64,000 nt of DNA from Saccopteryx bilineata (Eukaryota > Chordata > Mammalia > Chiroptera > Emballonuridae). The position numbers and the translations under genes are program-made. The notes beneath the pieces are model-generated. The model made no database searches, was not told the origin of the DNA, and saw only the letters and a list, made by a program, of their open reading frames with translations. Position 1 is the stretch's first letter, and every line of letters begins with the position of its first letter. The DNA lies in contig NC_089493.1 in NCBI RefSeq assembly GCF_036850765.1, forward strand, positions 127,850,239 to 127,914,238, in the 5' to 3' direction. Positions 10,741 to 22,743 of the stretch are shown piece after piece.

Positions 10741-11839
10741 TTTTAAGTGGAGTGGGGAAAAGGAAGCAGGTCTGAGAGTAGAAGATATTAGATAAGAAAG
10801 TAATGATAAAGGGGAGATAGGCAGTAATCACAACTAAGTTCCTACTTTGCTAGCAGAGAACAATCTTAGAAGATTGTTCAAGATCCTTTAGAATCTGAAT
10901 GCTTTGTTTTCTTCTGTCTTCTTTGCTTGTAGAGAATTCCTTAAAAAGCCTAAATGGATTTCAATAAGATGGCTCCATAAATGCCCCTTTGATCCATCCC
11001 CTATGCTCCAAATACATTGCATGATAGATGGAGGGGAGAGGAGAGAGATTATGAGAATTCAGGTGATAACAAGGCAAGCAGTTTCACCAACCAGAAAAAT
11101 AACAAAAACACAAGGCTATGATTCAAGGTAAGCCATAGATTTAATGGGCTCCAAGTTGAAAAGCAAGCAGAGGTGGATAGGACAACAACTCCTATGGAGC
11201 AAAAGGGATTGTCTGTGCTTCTCAAGGCATGGACCAGAACCAGGGTCACAGCTCTAACGCAAACTAGGGACTTATGAAAAACAAAACAAAACAAAAAACC
11301 CCACAAAACAAACAAAACTATTGCCAAGCACTTACTGGGGCTGCAAATTATTTGGAACCACAGACCTAAAGAGGTTAAAGGAGACAAATACAATGTTGTT
11401 TGATTAAGCAGCCATTCACTGGGTCTGTAATCTTCCCTGATAGCACAACACAACAGGGAATCTAATATATCATATTATGAGATCTGATCCTGGACTAGGG
11501 TCTCTGGCTAACATGAAGAAACCCCCAAATTATCAATGGAATAAGCATAGAATGAGAGAAACAAACAAATAAAAAAAAAGAAACAAAAATAAAATGTTGT
11601 GCCTGCAAATAAGAATTCTAATCATGTATAAAAATGTTCAGGAAAAAACCCCTCAGAGTCAACAATTTGTTTCAGATTATTTGGGGTATAGTATGACAAA
11701 GATGTTAAGTATTCTTAGGATGCACAAAGAGATATGATGGGATCATAGATTACAGAAAAAGACTCAAAACTTTGAAACAAAAACATAGAGAAATAAAACA
11801 AAAGCAGGTTTAAGTGAAAAAAGAATCAATTAAAAATCA
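10741..11839. other. Intergenic, nothing recognised
   Basis: No gene recognised. The second half is A-rich, with a CAAAA-type simple repeat near 11278-11315; it may be old repeat sequence that I cannot place. Confidence 0.45.
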
Positions 11840-12027
11840 TGAGTATAAAAAAATATAGTCATCATAAGAAATAGAATCAATAATATTGTAATAACTATGT
11901 ATGGTGTTAGATAGGTACTAGACTTACTGGGGTAATCACTTCATAAGCTAAATTAATGTCTAAGCACTCTTTTGTATACTTGAAACTAATATAATATTGT
12001 ATGTTAACTATAATTAAAAAAATATTT
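11840..12027 (+). mobile_element. Old L1 3' UTR fragment
   Basis: The stretch around 11970-12015 (TACTTGAAACTAATATAATA, then a TTAACTATAATTAAAAAA end) is the 3' end typical of older mammalian L1 elements on the plus strand. The upstream limit is a guess. Confidence 0.6.
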
Positions 12028-12044
12028 AAGAATATATTACCATA

Positions 12045-12415
12045 GCCTGACCAGGCAGTGGCACAGTGGATAGAACATTGGACTGGGATGTGGAGGACCC
12101 AGGTTCGAGACCCCAAGGTTGCCAGCTTGAGCGCAGGCTCATCTGGCTTGAGCAAAGCTTACCAGCTTGGACCCAAGGTCACTGGCTCGAGCAAGGGGTT
12201 ACTCGGTCTGCTGAAGGCCCGCAGTCAAGGCACATATGAGAAAGCAATCAACCAACAACTAAGGTGTCACAATGAAAAACTGATGATTGATGCTTCTTAT
12301 CTCTCTGTGTTCCTGTCTGTCTATCCCTCTCTCTGACTCTCTCTCTGTCTCTGTAAAAAAAAAAAATTTCTAGCACTATAAAACACTACAGCTGAAATAA
12401 AATAAATAAATAAAA
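12045..12415 (+). repeat. Type II SINE with short 3' transduction
   Basis: The head begins GCCTGACCAGGCAGTGGCAC at 12045 and the first A run ends near 12366. About 30 bases of non-SINE sequence (12367-12397) and a second A-rich tail (to 12415) precede the repeated target. The target AAGAATATATTACCATA is at 12028-12044 and again at 12416-12432. Confidence 0.85.
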
Positions 12416-12433
12416 AAGAATATATTACCATAG

Positions 12434-12790
12434 ATTGACCAGGCAGTGACGCAGTCGATAGAGTGTCGAACTGGGATGCAGAGGACCCAGGTTCAAAACC
12501 CTGAAGTCGCCAGCTTGAGCATGGGCTCACTAGCTTGAGCATGGGGTCACTGGCTTGAGCGTGGGATTGCTGGCTTGAGCATGGGATCATAGACATGACC
12601 CCACAGTCACTGGCTTGATGCCAAATGTTCCTGGCTTGAGCAAGGGTCACTCACTCTGCTGTAGTCCCCCGTCAAAGCACATATGAGAAAGCAGTCAATG
12701 AACAATTAAGGAGTGCAACAAAGAATTGATGCTTCTCATCTCTCTCCCTTCCTGTCTGTCTGTCTCTCTCTCTGTCTTTGTCACAAAAAA
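12434..12790 (+). repeat. Type II SINE at the same target site
   Basis: Begins ATTGACCAGGCAGTGACGC just after the second target copy and ends in an A run at 12783-12790. The third target copy is AAGAATATATTACCAT at 12791-12806. It contains extra CACTGGCTTGAGC-type repeats at 12535-12650 compared with its neighbour. Confidence 0.88.
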
Positions 12791-12933
12791 AAGAATATAT
12801 TACCATTAAAATAAAAAATTCAATAGATAGAATAAAATCTAGATAGCACATGCAAAAAAAATTGAAAATATTTTGTTTTCAGATATATCTAGAATATTAG
12901 CAGAAATTGGCCAATATTCTGTCTGAAACTTTC

Positions 12934-13243
12934 AGCCCTGGACAGTTAGCTCAGTAGAGTGTTGGCCCAGCATATGAATGTCCCAGGTTTAATTCCTGGT
13001 CAGGGCACTCAAGAGAAGCAACCATCTGCTTCTCTCCCCCTCCCTCTTTCTCTTCCCTTTTCACAGCCAGTGACTCAATTGGTTCAAGCATCAGCCCCGA
13101 GTGCTCAGGACAGCTTCAGCCTCAGGTGCTAAAAATAGCTCAGTTGATTTGTACATCGGCTATAGACGAGGGTTGTCAAGTAGATCCCAATGAGGCACAT
13201 GAGGGAGTCTGCTCTATCTCCCTTCTTCTCACCTAAAAAAAAG
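12934..13243 (+). repeat. Old type I-like SINE
   Basis: Begins GCCCTGGACAGTTAGCTCAG and ends CACCTAAAAAAAA. It has the same layout as type I (CT-rich region 13033-13070, then GAGGGAGTCTGC near the end) but is more diverged. Confidence 0.8.
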
Positions 13244-13558
13244 TTTCAATAATTTATTTATTTATTTATTTATAGATAAATTTTTATTAATGTTAATGGG
13301 GTGACATCAATAAATCAGGGTACATATATTCAAAGAAAACATGTCCAGAGTATCTTGTCATTCAATTATGTTGCATACCCATCACCCAAAGTCAGATTGT
13401 CCTCCGTCACCCTCTATCTAGTTTTCTTTGTGTCCCTCCCCCTCCCCTTCCCCTCTCTTCCTTCCCTCCTGTGCCCTCCCTCCCCCCCACCCCCGGTAAC
13501 CACCACACTCTTGTCCATGTCTCTTAGTCTCGTTTTTATGTCCCACCAATGTATAGAA

Positions 13559-16500
13559 TCATATAGTTCTTGGTTTTTTCTGATTTACTAATTTCACTCG
13601 TATAATGTTATCAAGATCTAACCATTTTGTTGTAAATGATCCGATGTCATCATTTCTTATGGCTGAGTTGTATTCCATAGTGTATATGTGCCACATCTTC
13701 TTTATCCAGTCTTCTATTGAAGGGCTTTTTGGTTGTTTCCATGTCTTGGTCACTGTGAACAATGCTGCAATGAACATGGGGCTACGTGTGTCTTTACGTA
13801 TCAATGTTTCTGAGTTTTTGGGGTATATACCCAGTAGAGGGATTGCTGGGTCATAAGGTAGTTCTATTTGCAGTTTTTTGAGAAACCACCATATTTTCTT
13901 CCATAATGGTTGTACTACTTTACAGTCCCATCAACAGTGAATGAGGGTTCCTTTTTCTCCACAGCCTCTCCAGCATTTGCTATTACCCATCTTGTTGATA
14001 ATAGCTAATCTAACAGGGGTGAGGTGGTATCGCATTGTAGTTTTGATTTGCATTTCTCTAATAACTAATGAAGCTGAGCATCTTTTCATATATCTGTTGG
14101 CCATTTGTATTTCTTCCTGGGAGAAGTGTCTGTTCATGTCCTCTTCCCATTTTTTTATTGGATTGTTTGTTGTTGAGTTTTATGAGTTCTCTGTAAATTT
14201 TGGATATTAGGCCCTTATCTGAGCTGTTGTTTGAAAATATCATTTCCCATTTAGTTGGCTGTCTGTTTATTTTGTTGTCAGTTTCTCTTGCTGAGCGAAA
14301 ACTTTTTAGTCTGATGTACTCCCATTCATTTATTTTTGCCTTCACTTCTCTTGCCTTTGGAGTCAAATTCATAAAATGTTCTTTAAAACCCAGGTCCATG
14401 AGTTTAGTACCTATGTCTTCTTCTATGTACTTTATTGTTTCAGGTCTTATATTTAGGTCTTTGATCCATTTTGAATTAATTTTTGTACAAGGGGACAAGC
14501 TGTAGTTGAATTTCATTCTTTTACATGTGGCTTTCCAGTTTTCCCAGCACCATTTGTTGAAGAGGCTTCTTTTCTCCATTGTGTGTTGTTGGCCCCTTTA
14601 TCAAAAATTATTTGACCATATATATGTGGTTTTATTTCTGGAATTTCTATTCTGTTCCATTGATCTGAGCGTCTATTTTTCTGCCAATACCATGCTGTTT
14701 TGATTGTCGTGGCCCTATAATATAGTTTGAAGTCAGGTATTGTAATGCCCCCAGCTTTATTATTTTTCCTTAGGATTGCTTTGGCTAATCAGGGTTTTTT
14801 ATAGTTTCATATAAATCTGATGATTTCTTGTTCCATTTCTTTAAAGAATGTCATAGGAATTTTGATGGGAATTGCATTAAATTTATATATTTCTTTGGGT
14901 AATATGGCCATTTTGACTATATTTATTCTTCTTATCCATGTACAAGGAATATTTTTCCATCTCATTGTATCTTTTTCGATTTCCCTTAACAATGCTTTGT
15001 AGTTTTCATTATATAGGTCCTTTACATTCTTTGTTATGTTTATTCCTAGGTATTTTATTTTTTTGTTGCACTCGTGAAGGGGATTATTTTTTTGAGTTCA
15101 TTTTCTAATATTTCATTGTTGGCATATAGAAAGGCTATGGACTTTTGTATGTTAATTTTGTATCCTGCGACCTTACTGTATTGGTTTATTGTTTCTAGTA
15201 ATCCTTTTGTGGATTCTTTGGGGGTTTTGATGTATAGGATCATATCATCAGCAAAAAGTGTTACCTTTACTTCTTCTTTTTCAATATGGATGCCTTTTAT
15301 TTCTTTCTCTTGTCTGATTGCTCTGGCCAGAACTTCTAGCAATCACGTTAAATAAGAGTGGAAAGAGTGGACAACCCTGTCTTGTTCCTGATTTAAGGTG
15401 GAAAGTCCTCAGTTTTATGCCATTTAATATGATGTTAGCTGATGGTTTATCATATATGGCCTTTATCATGTTGAGATATTTTCCTTCTATACCCACTTTG
15501 TTGAGTGTCTTAAACATAAAGTTGTGCTGTATTTTATCGAATGCCTTTTCTGCATTTATTGATAAGATCATGTGGTTTTTGTTCTTTGTTGATATGATGT
15601 ATTACGTTAACTGTTTTATGTATGTTGAACCATCCTTGAGATTCTGGGGTAAATCCCACTTGATCATGATGTATTATTTTTTTAATATGTTGTTGTATTT
15701 GATTTGCTAGTATTTTGTTTAGTATTTTAGCATCTTGTATTCATTAGAGATATTGGTCTGTAGTTTTCTTTTTTTGTGCTGTCCTTGCCAGGTTTCAGTA
15801 TGAGGGTTATGTTGGCCTCATATAATGTGTTTGGAAGTATTGCTTCTTCAATTTTTTGGAACACTTTGAGTAGAATAGGAACCAAGTCTTATTTGAATGT
15901 TTGATAGAATTCACAAGTATAGCCATCTGGGCCTAGACTTTTATTTTGGGGGAGGTTTTTAATAACTTTTTCTATTTCCTCCCTGCTAATCGGTCTGTTT
16001 AGGCTTTCTGCTTCTTCTTGACTCAGTCTAGGAAGGTTGTATTGTTCTAGGAATTTATCCATTTCTTCTAGATTGTTGAATTTGGTGGCATATAGTTTTT
16101 TGTAGTATTCTACAATAATTCTTTGTATATCTATGATGTCTGTGGTGATTTCTCCTCTTTCATTTTCGATTTTGTTTATATGAGTCCTTTCTCTTTATTC
16201 CTTGGTGAGTCTTGGCAAGGATTTGTCAATTTTGTTGATCTTTTCAAAGAACCAGCTCCTTGTTTTATTAATTTTTTCTATAGTTTTCCTGTTCTCTATT
16301 TCATTTATTTCTGCTCTGATTTTTATTATTTCCTTTCTTCGGCTGATTTTGGGTTGTCTTTGTTCTTCCTTTTCTAGTTCCTTAAGGTGTGAAGTTAAGT
16401 GGTTCACTTGGGCTCTCTCTTGTTTGTTCATGTGGGCCTGAAGTGATATGAACTTCCCTCTTATTACTGCTTTTGCTGCATCCCAGAGATTCTGATATGT

Positions 16501-17351
16501 CGTATTGTCATTTTCATTTGTCTGTATATATCTTTTGATCTCTGCGCTTATTTCTTCTTTGACCCATTCATTTTTTAAAAGTATGTTGTTTAGTTTCCAC
16601 ATTTTTGTGGGGTTTTTTCTTCTTTTTTGCAGTTGAATTCTAGTTTCAAGGCTTTATGATCAGAAAATATGCTTGATACAATTTCAATTTTTCTGAATTT
16701 GCTGATGTTATTTTTGTGGCCCAACATATCGTCAATTCTTGAGAATGTTCCATGTAAACTAGAGAAAAATGTATACTCTGTCGCTTTGGGATAAAATGTC
16801 CTGTAGATGTCTATCATATCCGGGTCTCTAGTGTTTTGTTTAACGCCAATATATGTTTATTGATTCTCTGTTTGGATGACCGATCTAGAGCCGTCAGTAG
16901 TGTATTGAGGTCTCCAGATGTGATTGTATTTTTGTCAGTTTTTGTTTTTAGGTCAATAAGTAGCTTCTTATATATTTTGGTGCTCCTTGGTTTGGTGCAT
17001 ATATATTAAGGATTGTTATGTCTTCTTGATTCAGCATCCCTTTAATCATTATGAAATGACCATTTTTGACTCTGAGTACTTTTGCTGTCTTGTAGTCAGC
17101 ATTATTAGTTATGAGTATTGCTATACTTGCTTTTTTTTGGATGTTATTTGCTTGGAGTATTGTTTTTCAGCCTTTCAATTTGAATTTGTTTTTATCCTTG
17201 TTGCTTAGATGTGTTTCTTGTAGGCAGCATACAGTTGGATTTTTTTTTTTAATCCATTCTGCTACTCTGTGCCTTTTTATTGGTGAGTTTAATCCATTTA
17301 CGTTTAGTGTAATTATTGCCCCTTGTAAATAATTAGATTCCCTACTGCCAT
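13559..17351 (-). pseudogene. L1-A ORF2 (endonuclease-reverse transcriptase), broken
   Basis: The expected ATG corresponds to 17351 by alignment with L1-B. Pieces in three frames cover the endonuclease end (16590-16817, with GTFSRIDDMLGHK), the linker (16195-16602), the RT core (15055-15571, with [28 protein letters not shown] and [11 protein letters not shown]) and the C terminus (13559-14579, with zinc knuckle [14 protein letters not shown] at about 13931-13980). The FADD active-site motif is kept but the frame is broken many times. The family nicks DNA and copies L1 RNA at the nick. Confidence 0.9.
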
Positions 17352-17676
17352 TTTATAAATTGCTTTCTGTTAGTTTTGTATCTTGTTTGATTCTTCTCTT
17401 TTGTTTTTCTATCATTTGTTTTTTTTGTTTATGTTCCATACTTCTTTCCTCTGTTGCTACCTTTTTTAAGTCATGTGCTTCTGTGGTGGTTTTTTCAAGG
17501 GTGGTTACCATTAAGTAATGAAAAGGGTACCTACCATATTCATTGTAGTACCCTATCCTGCGAGTGTTTCTGTGCTTCATCGTTCTTCGCTACTGTTAAT
17601 CTCCATCCTCTCCCCCCTTTTTTTGCTTTTGTTGTCACAGTTTAAATTTGGTTTTATTGTGTTCTTGGTGGAGCTT

Positions 17677-19057
17677 TTACTTGTGGTTTTGTTTTGTTTT
17701 GTTCTTTGGATCTGGTTGGAAAACCCCCTTTATATTTCCTGGAGTGGGGGTTTTCTGATGATAAATTCCCTCATCTTTTTTGTATCTGTGAATGTTTTTA
17801 TTTCTCCTTCGTACTTGAAGGATAACTGATGGGTATAGTATTCTTGGCTGAAAGTTCCTCTCTTCCAGGGCTTTAAATATTGGGATCCACTCTCTTCTAG
17901 ATTGTAGAGTTTCTGCTGAGAAATCTGATGATAATCTAATAGGCCTTCCTGTATATGTTGTATTCTTCTTTTCCCTGGCTGCCTTGAGAATTTTTTCTTT
18001 GTTGTTGGTTTGTGCCATTTTCATTATGATGTGCCTTGGAGTAGGTTTGTTGTGGTTAAGAAAACTCGGAGTTCTGTTTGCTTCTTGAATTTGAGGCTTT
18101 AGTTCTATCCACAGGCTTGGAAGTTCTCGTTTATTATCTGTTTGAATAAATTCTCCATTCCATTTCCTCTCTCTTCTCCCTCTGATATGCCTATTATTCT
18201 TTTTTTTTTTTTTGTATTTTTCTGAAGCTAGAAACGGGGAGGCAGTCAGACAGACTCCCGCATGCACCCGGCCAGGATCCACCCAGCACGCCCACCAGGG
18301 GACGATGCTCTGCCCATCCGGGGCATCGCTCTGTGGTGACCAGAGCCATTCTAGCGCCTGAGGCAGAGGCCACAAAGCCATCCTCAGCACCCGGGCCAAC
18401 TTTGCTCCAATGGAGCCTTGGCTGTGGGAGGGGAAGAGAGAGACAGAGAGGAAGGAGAGGGGGAGGGTGGAGAAGCAGATGGGCGCTTCTCCTGTGTGCC
18501 CTGGCCGGGAATTGAACCCAGGACGCCTGCACACCAGGCTGATGCTCTACCACTGAGCCAACTGGCCAGGGCCATACCTATTATTCTTATGTTATTCTTT
18601 TTGATGGAGTCAGACAATTCTTATAGGGTTTTCTCATTTTTTAAAAAATTTTTGAGTCTCTCTCTTCTTCTCTCTCTTGTGCCTCAAGCTGCTTGTCTTC
18701 TATGTCACTAATCCTACCTTCTATATGGCCTGTTCTATTAGCTAAGCTTGTTACCTCGTTTTTCAGTTCATGAATTGAGTTTTTTATCTCTGTTTGATTT
18801 GTTTTTATAGTTTCAATTTCCTTGCTAATAAATTCTTTGTGTTCATTGAGTTGTTTTCTGAGCTCTCTAAATTGCCTTTCTATGTTTTCTTGTATATCTC
18901 TGAGTATTTTTAGGATTTCTATTTTAAATTCTCTGTCATTTAGCTCCAAGGTTTCCAATATATTAAATTTTTTCTCCATAGATTTTTCCACATCTATCTG
19001 TGTTACTTCTCTTTCTTTTGTATCCATGATATTTGATTTCCTTTTTATTAATGGCAT
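17677..19057 (-). pseudogene. L1-A ORF1 (RNA-binding chaperone), interrupted by a SINE
   Basis: The N-terminal coiled coil (18641-19057, starting MPLIKRKSNIMDTKEREVTQ) is followed by a break and by the RRM and C-terminal domain (17677-18190, with PTPRHIIMKMA and RLSSDFSAETLQSRREW). A type I SINE at 18202-18573 interrupts it. The family protein forms trimers that coat L1 RNA. An open frame of 285 codons starting at 18534 runs from the SINE into ORF1 and is an accident of insertion. Confidence 0.88.
18202..18573 (-). repeat. Type I SINE inside L1-A ORF1
   Basis: A full-length minus-strand copy in the same orientation as the L1. The near-identical flanks CCTATTATTCTT (18190-18201 and about 18577-18588) are the TSD. 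L1-B lacks it at the matching place (about 34385), so it came after the L1-A insertion. Confidence 0.92.
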
Positions 19058-21315
19058 CTGAGGGTGGTCTTGTTGATAGCACTAATGAGAATTAATAAGG
19101 AATAAAAAGTAGAAAAAAAAGAAAAAAAAATGAAAAAAATTGGAAAAAAAACCCAATAATAATTTATTATTTCCCTCCCCTTTTCCTTCTTGTCTTCCCC
19201 TCCTCTTCCCTTCTCCTTAGGAAAATATCATGATAAACTGTGAATTATATTATGCTAAATGGAACAAAAACTGCCTATAACAGAGGGCCTGAGTTGGGAG
19301 GAACTGTTCAAGAAACAAAAAAGGAAGTAGGGACCCACAAAATGCAAAAAAGGAAAAAATTTGGGTCAAGTATAAAATGATTTGCTTGTAAGTAATGGTC
19401 AACTAAGAGATATAATGAGAGGGAGAAGAGAGAAATGAGAAAAAGGGGGGAAAAACTATTGTATTAAGTGGAGCAAAGACTGAATAAAATGGAGATCCTG
19501 GGTTGGGAGGAATGCTACTGAGTTAAAAAGCGAAGTAAAAAGCACCCAAAATACCACAAAAAAACCAAAAAAAACTTGAGTCCCAAATTAAATAATTTGT
19601 TTGTGGTTGAGGATTTAATGAGAGGAAAATTAAAAGGAGAAAAAAAGAAACTAATAGAAAGGGAGAAACAAGAAAAAGGGGGAAAGGAAAGGAAGAAAAA
19701 AGAAAAAAAACAAAAAGAGATAGAATTAAGGGTTTTGGAGTGTAACCCTCATGGAGAGTTAAGGAAGAAGAAAAGAAATAAAATGAAACACTTATGGGTA
19801 GTGTAGTTCAAGAAAAGGAAAGAGTAAGACGGGCAGAGAATAAAAGGACCACGGTGGAGGAAATAGAAATAATACTAATAAAGGCAAGAAGATGAAAGAA
19901 ACAAACAAAAAAAATAGTGGAACAAATTATAAAGTCTGTGGATTTTTCTTGAATTTGAGAGGTTAACTTCTTCTTCCCTTTTCTTTCCTCTCCCTGTTCC
20001 TGGTCAGTGTCTCTGTACCCCAGGCTCTGCCCCTGTGGCATGCTTAGGTAGGGATTTGCAGTTGATGAGACTCTATGGCCATGTCATATATTTGGCTTCA
20101 GTCTCGTTGGTAGTCAAGGCTTGTTAGTGTTTGCAGGTTCCAACAATGAAAGAGTCCATTTTCCCAGAGGCTCTCTACTAGTCTCTCCTTCCTGAATTAG
20201 CAGCCTGATGATCCAGCTATGAAGTTGCTGCTGCCTCCGCCTAGGGAGTAAAAGGCTCAGAGAGCTGGTAAATCCCCACTCTATCCCCACTCAATGCAGG
20301 GTAAGGCTCTGGCAGTCAGAGCCGCCAGTGTAATCAGGCGGGGCTGTGAGCCAATTGCTCTCAAGGTGACTTTCTATGAGACTCCAGGCCTGTTCAGCAC
20401 ACCTAGCACTCTGTGGAACCACTCTCCCCAGGCTTTCCGCACTTTGTAGCCTGTTTTGGCTGGGAAGAAGATGCACTAGTCGCTGCCTGCAGTACAGGAG
20501 GTCTTAATACTGCCAAGTCCCTCTTTTTAGCATATATCCCTGAGTATGAGAGCTCTGCCAATCAGAAGTTGCCCCCACCCCTTTAGCAAGAGGCACTAAA
20601 AAATATCATGCCTCTTGTCTTGGATGCTGAACTAAGAGAGATCTTGTCAATTAGAGCTGCGTAGGTCAGTTGGGAGGTGAGCAGCCTGTGGGTTAAGCTA
20701 ATTTCAGCGATTGGATCTGCGGAATTTCTCCAGAATGAACTGCAAGCTGTGCGCATGCCCCTCCCCCAACGCTTGATTGTTAGCTCCCTATGCGCTGCTG
20801 GCAGCTGCTGCTCGTGGTGCAGGCGGTCACTCGCACGGGTGGTTGCTCTCAGCGCGGGTGGTCGCTCTCGGCATGTGCGAGCTGCTGGGCTGCTCATGTG
20901 TGGGAGGCTGGGCTGCTCACTGCGCATGTGGGGTGGCCGGGATGCTCACGGCATTTTCTCGCATGGGCTGATTCACCACAGCACACTTTTTCTTTGGCTT
21001 GAACAGATGTCCGTGCTTCAGTCTAGCTACCTCCACACCCTTAGCTCCTCCCACCTCTCAGTTCCAAGTGAAAGCAGCCTTTGCTCAGGTTAGTGAGGAA
21101 GGCAGAGAGTTTCTTTGTCCGACTTGTTTCCTTCAGGGTTGATTATATATTTAGTCAATTTTTTTTGCTTGACCCTACCTTCGCCTTCAGGGTGTGGAAC
21201 TCTCGGATGCTCCAAGGATAGATTTTTCTGTCTCTGGTTGATGAACTTGTTGAAATTTTGGGGAGATTTTTCGGTCGCATTCCTCACGGAGCCATCTCTA
21301 TAACGTCACTCTCCT
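19058..21315 (-). promoter_or_regulatory. L1-A 5' UTR
   Basis: About 2.26 kb upstream of ORF1. The ORF1-proximal half (19080-19960) is very A-rich on the plus strand; the distal part (20690-21000) is GC- and CpG-rich with repeated GGTGGTCGCTCTC and GGGCTGCTCA words, and should carry the internal promoter. The 5' edge reads, on the minus strand, AGTGACGTTATAGAGATGGC. Confidence 0.8.
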
Positions 21316-21317
21316 AT

Positions 21318-21522
21318 TTTTTAATTTTTTTTTAAGATTTTTATTTATTCAGTATAGAGAGGGAAGAGAGAGAGAGAGAGAGAGAGACCGAGAGTTGGGG
21401 TGAGGAGCAGGAAGCATCAACTCCCATATGTGCCTTGACCAGGCAAGCCCAGGGTTTTTTGAACTGGCAATCTTGGTGTTTCCAGGTTGATGCTTTATCC
21501 ACTGTGCCACCACAGGTCAGGC
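21318..21522 (-). repeat. Type III SINE at the 5' edge of L1-A
   Basis: A T-rich tail, GA-rich body (21355-21390), CTCCCATATGTGCCTTGACC and head ending CCACCACAGGTCAGGC. It separates the L1-A end from the downstream TSD copy at 21526-21538. Confidence 0.88.
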
Positions 21523-21630
21523 AATTTTCAATAATTTAAAGGCAATCAATCAGCCCATATAATAAAACCCAACCACAATAAAATTAAATTAGAATTTAAT
21601 TAAAAAATTGTAAAACTTCTTGATACTTTT

Positions 21631-22033
21631 TTCTTGTGTGACAGAGATAGAGAGAGAGGCAGAGAGAGGGACAGATAGAGACAGACAGAAAGGGAGAGAG
21701 ATTAGAAGCATCAGTTCTTCATTGTGGCACTTTAGTTGTTCATTGATTGATTTCTCATATGTGCCTTGACTGGGAGGCTACAAAGGAGTGAGTGACCCCT
21801 TTCTCAAGCCAGAGACCTTGGGCTTCAAAACAGAAACCTTTGGGCACAAGCCAGCCACCATGGGGTCATGTCTATGGTCCCACGATCAAGCCAGTGACAC
21901 CCATACTCAAGCTGGTGAGCCCATGCTCAGGCCAGATGAGCCCACGCTCAAGCCAGGAACCTTGGAGTTTGGAATCTGGGTTCTCCGCATCCCAGTTCAA
22001 TGCTCTATCCACTGCATCACTGCCTGCTCAGTC
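21631..22033 (-). repeat. Type II SINE, long variant
   Basis: A minus-strand copy with extra CAAGCCAG-type repeats at 21800-21960. The exact 19-bp TSD AAAACTTCTTGATACTTTT is at 21612-21630 and 22034-22052. Confidence 0.92.
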
Positions 22034-22308
22034 AAAACTTCTTGATACTTTTGAGGACTTAAAATTGCTCCCTAAAATTCATGAGGAAAACAGAAATCAC
22101 AATGAAAATTAACATATATTTAGAACCAACAACTACAATCAAAACCCATAGGTGCATTTATTTAAAACAAAATAACAACAAAAATAGTTTAAAATAAATG
22201 ATTATGCATTTAACTCATGAACCTGAAAAGAAGAAAGAGATTGTTTAAATTAAACATTAGTAAAATATGAAAAAGTCTTCAGATTCAAACAGTCTAAAAT
22301 CCAGTTTT

Positions 22309-22653
22309 GGCCCTAGCTAGTCAGCTGAGTTAGTTAAGAGTCATCTCAAAACAACAAGGTTGCAGGTTCAATTCCCAGTCAGGGCACACATGAAAAGCAA
22401 ATAAAAATGCACAACTGAGTCAAACAACAAATGCTTCCCTTCCCCCTCCTCTTTCTCTCCCTTTCTGTCTCTGTCCCTCTTTAAAAACAAAACAAAAAAA
22501 TAATGAAAAGCCATGGCCAGAGAGCTTGGTTGGTTGAAGCGTCATCCTGGAGTGCAGAGGTTGCTAGTTTGATTCCCCGGTCAGGACACATAAAAGAGGA
22601 GCTTGATGTTCCTGTCTCTCTCAATAAATAAACAAATAAATAAATATAAAAAT
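22309..22653 (+). repeat. Two old SINE heads in tandem within one TSD
   Basis: A first unit (22309-22502) has head GGCCCTAGCTAGTCAGCTGA and an A-rich end. A second unit (22514-22653) has head GGCCAGAGAGCTTGGTTGG and an AAATA-rich end. AAAATCCAGTTTT (22296-22308) and AAAATCTAGTTTT (22654-22666) flank the pair. Confidence 0.75.
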
Positions 22654-22743
22654 AAAATCTAGTTTTTTGGAAAAAAATGAACTAAAAGACAAACTACAGT
22701 ACCTATAGACAATAAAACACTACTCAGTCATAAGAAAAGATGA

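Larger units (their letters stand above)
13257..21315 (-). mobile_element. L1-A, near full-length LINE-1 (minus strand)
   Basis: Order on the minus strand: 5' UTR (21315-19058), ORF1 (19057-17677), spacer, ORF2 (about 17351-13559), 3' UTR and a tail of TAAA units (13257-13272). It closely matches L1-B along most of its length. TTTCAATAATTTA at 13244-13256 recurs at 21526-21538, beyond a type III SINE at the L1's 5' edge, and is the likely TSD. Both ORFs carry several stops and frameshifts, so it cannot move by itself. Confidence 0.93.

Noticed and set aside
12535..12650. Short repeated GGCTTGAGCATGGG words as a new tandem repeat
   Set aside because: They are the internal repeats of the long variant of type II SINE and also occur in other copies (21800-21960, 63560-63640).
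17677..18534. 285-codon open frame on the minus strand
   Set aside because: It begins inside a type I SINE and runs into L1-A ORF1. It is an accident of SINE insertion, not a fused gene.
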